Positions 60,870 to 64,000 of a DNA stretch of 64,000 bases are shown here, one piece after another (position 1 is the first letter of the stretch; each line of letters begins with the position of its first letter). The notes under the pieces were generated by a model, which saw only the letters and a program-made list of their open reading frames with translations, made no database searches and was not told where the DNA came from. The position numbers were made by a program, and so were the translations under genes. Origin of the DNA: Odobenus rosmarus divergens (taxonomy: Eukaryota; Chordata; Mammalia; Carnivora; Odobenidae); NCBI RefSeq assembly GCF_000321225.1, contig NW_004451523.1, positions 417,523 through 481,522 of the forward strand, read 5' to 3'.

Positions 60870-63200
60870 TGCCATGAGTATACATTTTTCAGATCTCCCA
60901 GATTTCTAATTGTGGAAAATGAAAATGACCAAGGGCCCTCAGATGCATACTCTGAAGGCAATCACTTTACTTGCTCAGAGGTCCAACCGTGGCTCCCAGC
61001 TAGTGAGTGGACATGGCAGAGATACTGATCAGGTGCAATCCCAGGGAACACAAGACTTTTCTAAAGGGCAACTTTGGCTCAAGAACTTCCTATTGGCTTT
61101 GCCAAAACTTTCTTGTAACTGCACTGCAGCTTAAGACTTTTCTGATCCATGTTTCCTTCCTTCCCTCTCCTCCATGGGGGCTAGATCTGAATCCAGGTCT
61201 AACAGCTGTCCCAGCTTTCTCTGGCTCCCTTTCTAGTTTTTCCATTAAATCCAGTCTTAGCACCTATTTCTTGGAGTACCGGAAATAACATAAGTAGGGC
61301 TACAAGTGGCCCAAGAAAACAAGCAGTGAGGTGGGGTTCTAGGATAGGCTCACTCACCATGCCACTGTCCTGAGTGGTATGTGGGGCACAGAGAGATCCC
61401 AATACAGTGAAGGCCATGAACTGCAAAGATATCACCACAGTTACTGTAAGAAAATGTCTTGGTCTGGGAATGTCCTCACAGGTGTGATGATTCAGGCTAC
61501 TGGTTATATGGTGAGCACAATGCCACACAGACAGTAGAGTTGGCTGACTACTGCTAAGTTGGATAGACACCCTGCAGAGTGAGGACATTAATAAGCAGTT
61601 AAAGATGGCTAGAGGACCTCCTGGGTAGCTTGGAAAGAGGCAGCTATCTCCTGCAATGAAATGATAGGCACAGCTGAGCAACAAGGAGAAAATCCAAGAA
61701 TCAGAGTTGCAGAGCTCCAGAGACATTTCAATGCCCAGAGAAAAGTAGGTCTACTAAACTAGAGCCCTGACTGGGAAAACCTGCATCCTGAAACAAAGGA
61801 TGGAGACATCTGATGGTCACCCCTACAGACTCCTGAAGCTCTTCAGAGTTTGAACAGGTAGCCCACTCTTCCCTAGTACTTCCCCTATGCTAGAAGACAC
61901 TACAAGAAGCAAAAACTGGTGCCCTCAGAAGCTGCCCTCGCTCTTCTCTTGGCTGCAAGAACAATAATTAAGGTGACATCCCAGCATTACCCAGCTAGGG
62001 AAGTGCTAGCCTTGAGAAGAGAAAACAGAGAATAAACACCCAAGGAGCTGTAAGAAATTAGCATTCATGTCGTGGCAGGAGTCAGGGAGGGGCTCTTATA
62101 GGCCTAGAGTAAGTGATGGCCAATGCAGAGAAAAGCAGACATGGTGAGTGGCCCTGGCAAAAGGCAGAGGAAGAAATAAAGAGGCTGAGAGCAGTAACCA
62201 TGCCCACCTATATTACATGAATCTAGAAAACTAAGCAAAGGATTTTTCCATGGGAGGACAAGGCCCTAGTAACAGAAGCACTGGCATCACTGAACAGTGC
62301 AGATGGGGCCCTTCTCTTGCAGGTCCGGAAAGACAGAAGGAGAGAGGGTCAGAGCTTGAACTCATTAAAATACACAGAGATAACAGACCCCTTTTAAGTA
62401 ACAGGGGCCAAATGGTGAGGCTCAATGGCCAGAAGCTTGGGGACTGTAATTACCATAGTAACAGGCAAGATAAGGGGCAGATAGGAAGCTTGACCTGCAG
62501 GGAGGGTGGAGATGGTTAATAGATCATGGCATCCTTAGAAGAAAAACAAGGGCACTGGTTAACATCTACAGCAAAGACAAAGGGCAAGGATAGAGAAACA
62601 GGAGAATAAAGGTAGTTGCTGCCATAAAAAGTCAAGATCCCTCATGCAGTTCCTGGAATTGAACCAATTTGGGGGCCAGAACCCAAAGAGGTGATTGGGC
62701 CCTGTCAGGAAGAACCCTGAAACACTGTGGCAAGTATATACTATAATGATTCCCTCAGTGCTTCCCCAAAGGAACCCACATCTATCACTCAGCTGACTGT
62801 ACACTAGGTAAAGGGAAATATGCAGACATTTTGAGGACTATAAAACACAGTGCCTAAACAGACACCCACAGCTTCTTCATGGCCACCTCCACTAAGGCAG
62901 GGGCTCACAGGGCCAGGTCATAATAGAATCCTGCTAAATTACAAAGTTCAATCACACACTGTCCCTGAGCACACAATTGGGGTGATTATACTAGAGCAGT
63001 AGGAATAATCTGTAAATTGGGTTTTTTGTCCATAAGGATATGGACAAGATTTAAATTTGTATGTACATAACAAAAACACACGCAAAATAATACATAGAGC
63101 AAATATGTCAGTACTATAAGAAGAAACTGACATATCTACCATGTCTTTACTATCCATTCTCAGGAACTGACAGATTGAAGCAGGAAAAAAACAGTAAAGG
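60870..63200. other. GC-richer block of unknown origin, possibly a decayed LTR retroelement interior
   Basis: The stretch is distinctly less AT-rich than its neighbours and has no LINE or SINE signal. Plus-strand translation of 62340-62960 has fragments such as GDCNYHSNRQDKGQIGSL and PTASSWPPPLRQGLTGPG between stops, a pattern of a broken protein-coding element. The minus strand has a 175-codon frame (61199-61726). A T-rich/C-rich end near 61140-61270 with CCATTAAATCC could be an LTR end. I could not identify gag, protease, reverse transcriptase or env motifs, so the assignment stays open. Confidence 0.35.
61199..61726 (-). other. 175-codon open frame of doubtful coding value
   Basis: It starts MSLELCNSDSWIFSLLLSCA and is rich in Leu, Ser and His, with several moderately hydrophobic stretches but no family I recognise. 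No splice signals, polyadenylation signal or conserved motif is visible. It lies in the unassigned GC-richer block, where a long frame is somewhat more likely by chance. I do not call it a gene. Confidence 0.3.
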
Positions 63201-63225
63201 TACTGCATATTTGAAAAAAATTTTT

Positions 63226-63413
63226 TAAAAAGATTTTATTTATTTGAGAGACAGAGAGACAGAGCACAAGCAGGGGGAGGAGCAGAGGGAGAGGGAGAAG
63301 CAGACTCCCTGCTGAGCAGGGAGCCCAGTGCGGGGCTTGCTTCTGGGACTCTGGGATCATGACCTGAGCCAAAGGCAGATGCTTAACTGACTGAAACCCC
63401 TAGGTGCCCCCAG
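63226..63413 (-). mobile_element. CAN-SINE, full length, antisense
   Basis: Reverse complement of a SINE from AAGATTTTATTTATTTGAG through GAGAAGCAGACTCCCTGCTG and GGATCATGACCTGAGCCAAA to the decayed head CCCCTAGGTGCCCCC. Flanks TTTGAAAAAAATTTTT (63209-63224) and TTTGAACAATTTTT (63414-63427) are likely target-site duplications with small differences. Confidence 0.95.
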
Positions 63414-63529
63414 TTTGAACAATTTTTGAGTCAGTTCAAAACAATAAGCGAATCTAAGACACTGTGTTTAACCCTGAGACACTGTGTTCAAACTCAGCTG
63501 ATATATTTGTACATGTTGATCTCCTTTGG

Positions 63530-64000
63530 ACCATAAAGCATGTCTCAAAAAATTCAAAGAATTAACCTCATGCAAATAAATCCAACCAAAGAGGCAAAGG
63601 ATCTGTACTCAGAAAACTATGGAACATTCATGAAAGAACTTGAGGAAGACACAAAGAAATGGAAAAATGTTCCATGCTCATGGACTGGAAAAACAAATAT
63701 TGTAAAAATGTCAATGCTACCTAGAGCAATCTACACATTTAAAGCAATCCCTATCAAAATACCACCAACTTTTTTCAAAGAAATGGAACAGATAATCCTA
63801 AAATTTGTCTGGAACCAGAAAAGACCCTGAATAGCCAGAGTAATGTTGAAAAAGAAAAGCAAAGCCAGTGGCATCACAATTCCGGACTTCAAGCTCTATT
63901 ACAAAGCTGTCATCATCAAGACAGTATGGTAGTGGCACAAAAACAGACACATAGAACAATGGAACAGAATAGAGAGTCCAGAAATGGACCCTCAACTCTA
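63530..64000 (+). mobile_element. LINE-1 ORF2 fragment, sense, running off the window
   Basis: Translation of 63540-63830 gives ORF2 sequence with [39 protein letters not shown] and [20 protein letters not shown], ending KFVWNQKRP at a stop where intact ORF2 would continue. The next part (63840-64000) keeps the ORF2 pattern at DNA level (AGCAAAGCCAGTGGCATCAC). It aligns with the same ORF2 region at 1-470 and has the same orientation. Confidence 0.95.

Overview
This window looks like non-coding nuclear DNA from a carnivoran mammal. It holds about a dozen copies of the tRNA-derived carnivore SINE (CAN-SINE/SINEC). Each copy has a tRNA-like head (GCGCCTGGGTGGCTCAG), a CT-rich body and an AATAAA/poly-A tail. 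Several also carry the CTGCCTTCGGCTCAGG and CCCAGGGTCCTGGGATCGAG variants. From memory, those variants fit an arctoid caniform (bear, mustelid or pinniped relative) better than dog or cat; this is inference, not proof. LINE-1, L2, MIR and LTR remnants fill much of the rest. Base composition is AT-rich with long quiet stretches, as in a gene desert or a very long intron. I found no host protein-coding exon, no tRNA or rRNA gene, no CRISPR and no bacterial or phage feature. Open reading frames longer than about 100 codons are few, and none shows a domain I can recognise apart from LINE-1 ORF2.

Layout. 1-1798: 3' part of a LINE-1. 1.8-4 kb: unassigned AT-rich DNA. 4-4.8 kb and 6.2-9.9 kb: old antisense LINE-1, the second interrupted by a younger LINE-1 that contains an assembly gap (8660-9514). 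10-11.4 kb: an L2 with a small LINE-1 insertion. 11.7-23 kb: mostly single-copy DNA with three SINEs and a GC-richer patch near 18.3-18.9 kb. 23-28.7 kb: L2, MIR and SINE copies. 31-31.6 kb: an old antisense LTR. 34.2-36.6 kb: two LINE-1 copies and a SINE. 38-41 kb: two L2 fragments and a 186-bp tandem duplication that includes part of a MIR. 43-48 kb: mainly single-copy DNA. 49-52.5 kb: ancient LINE-1/HAL1-like DNA followed by a solo MaLR-type LTR. 53-55.3 kb: an inverted SINE pair, a 40-bp tandem duplication, an L2 and a MIR. 58.2-60.7 kb: a long decayed LINE-1 with a SINE inside it. 60.9-63.2 kb: an unassigned, somewhat GC-richer block. 63.5-64 kb: another LINE-1 ORF2 fragment running off the end.

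Nothing here works as an operon or pathway. The window is best read as a record of nested insertions. Target-site duplications were found by eye for twelve SINEs (one of them doubtful) and for one LINE-1. No previously undescribed system could be supported. The observations most worth checking are the recent tandem duplications, the repeat-length-variable Thr-His tract within LINE-1 ORF2, a near-perfect 32-bp hairpin, and the unassigned block at 61-63 kb.
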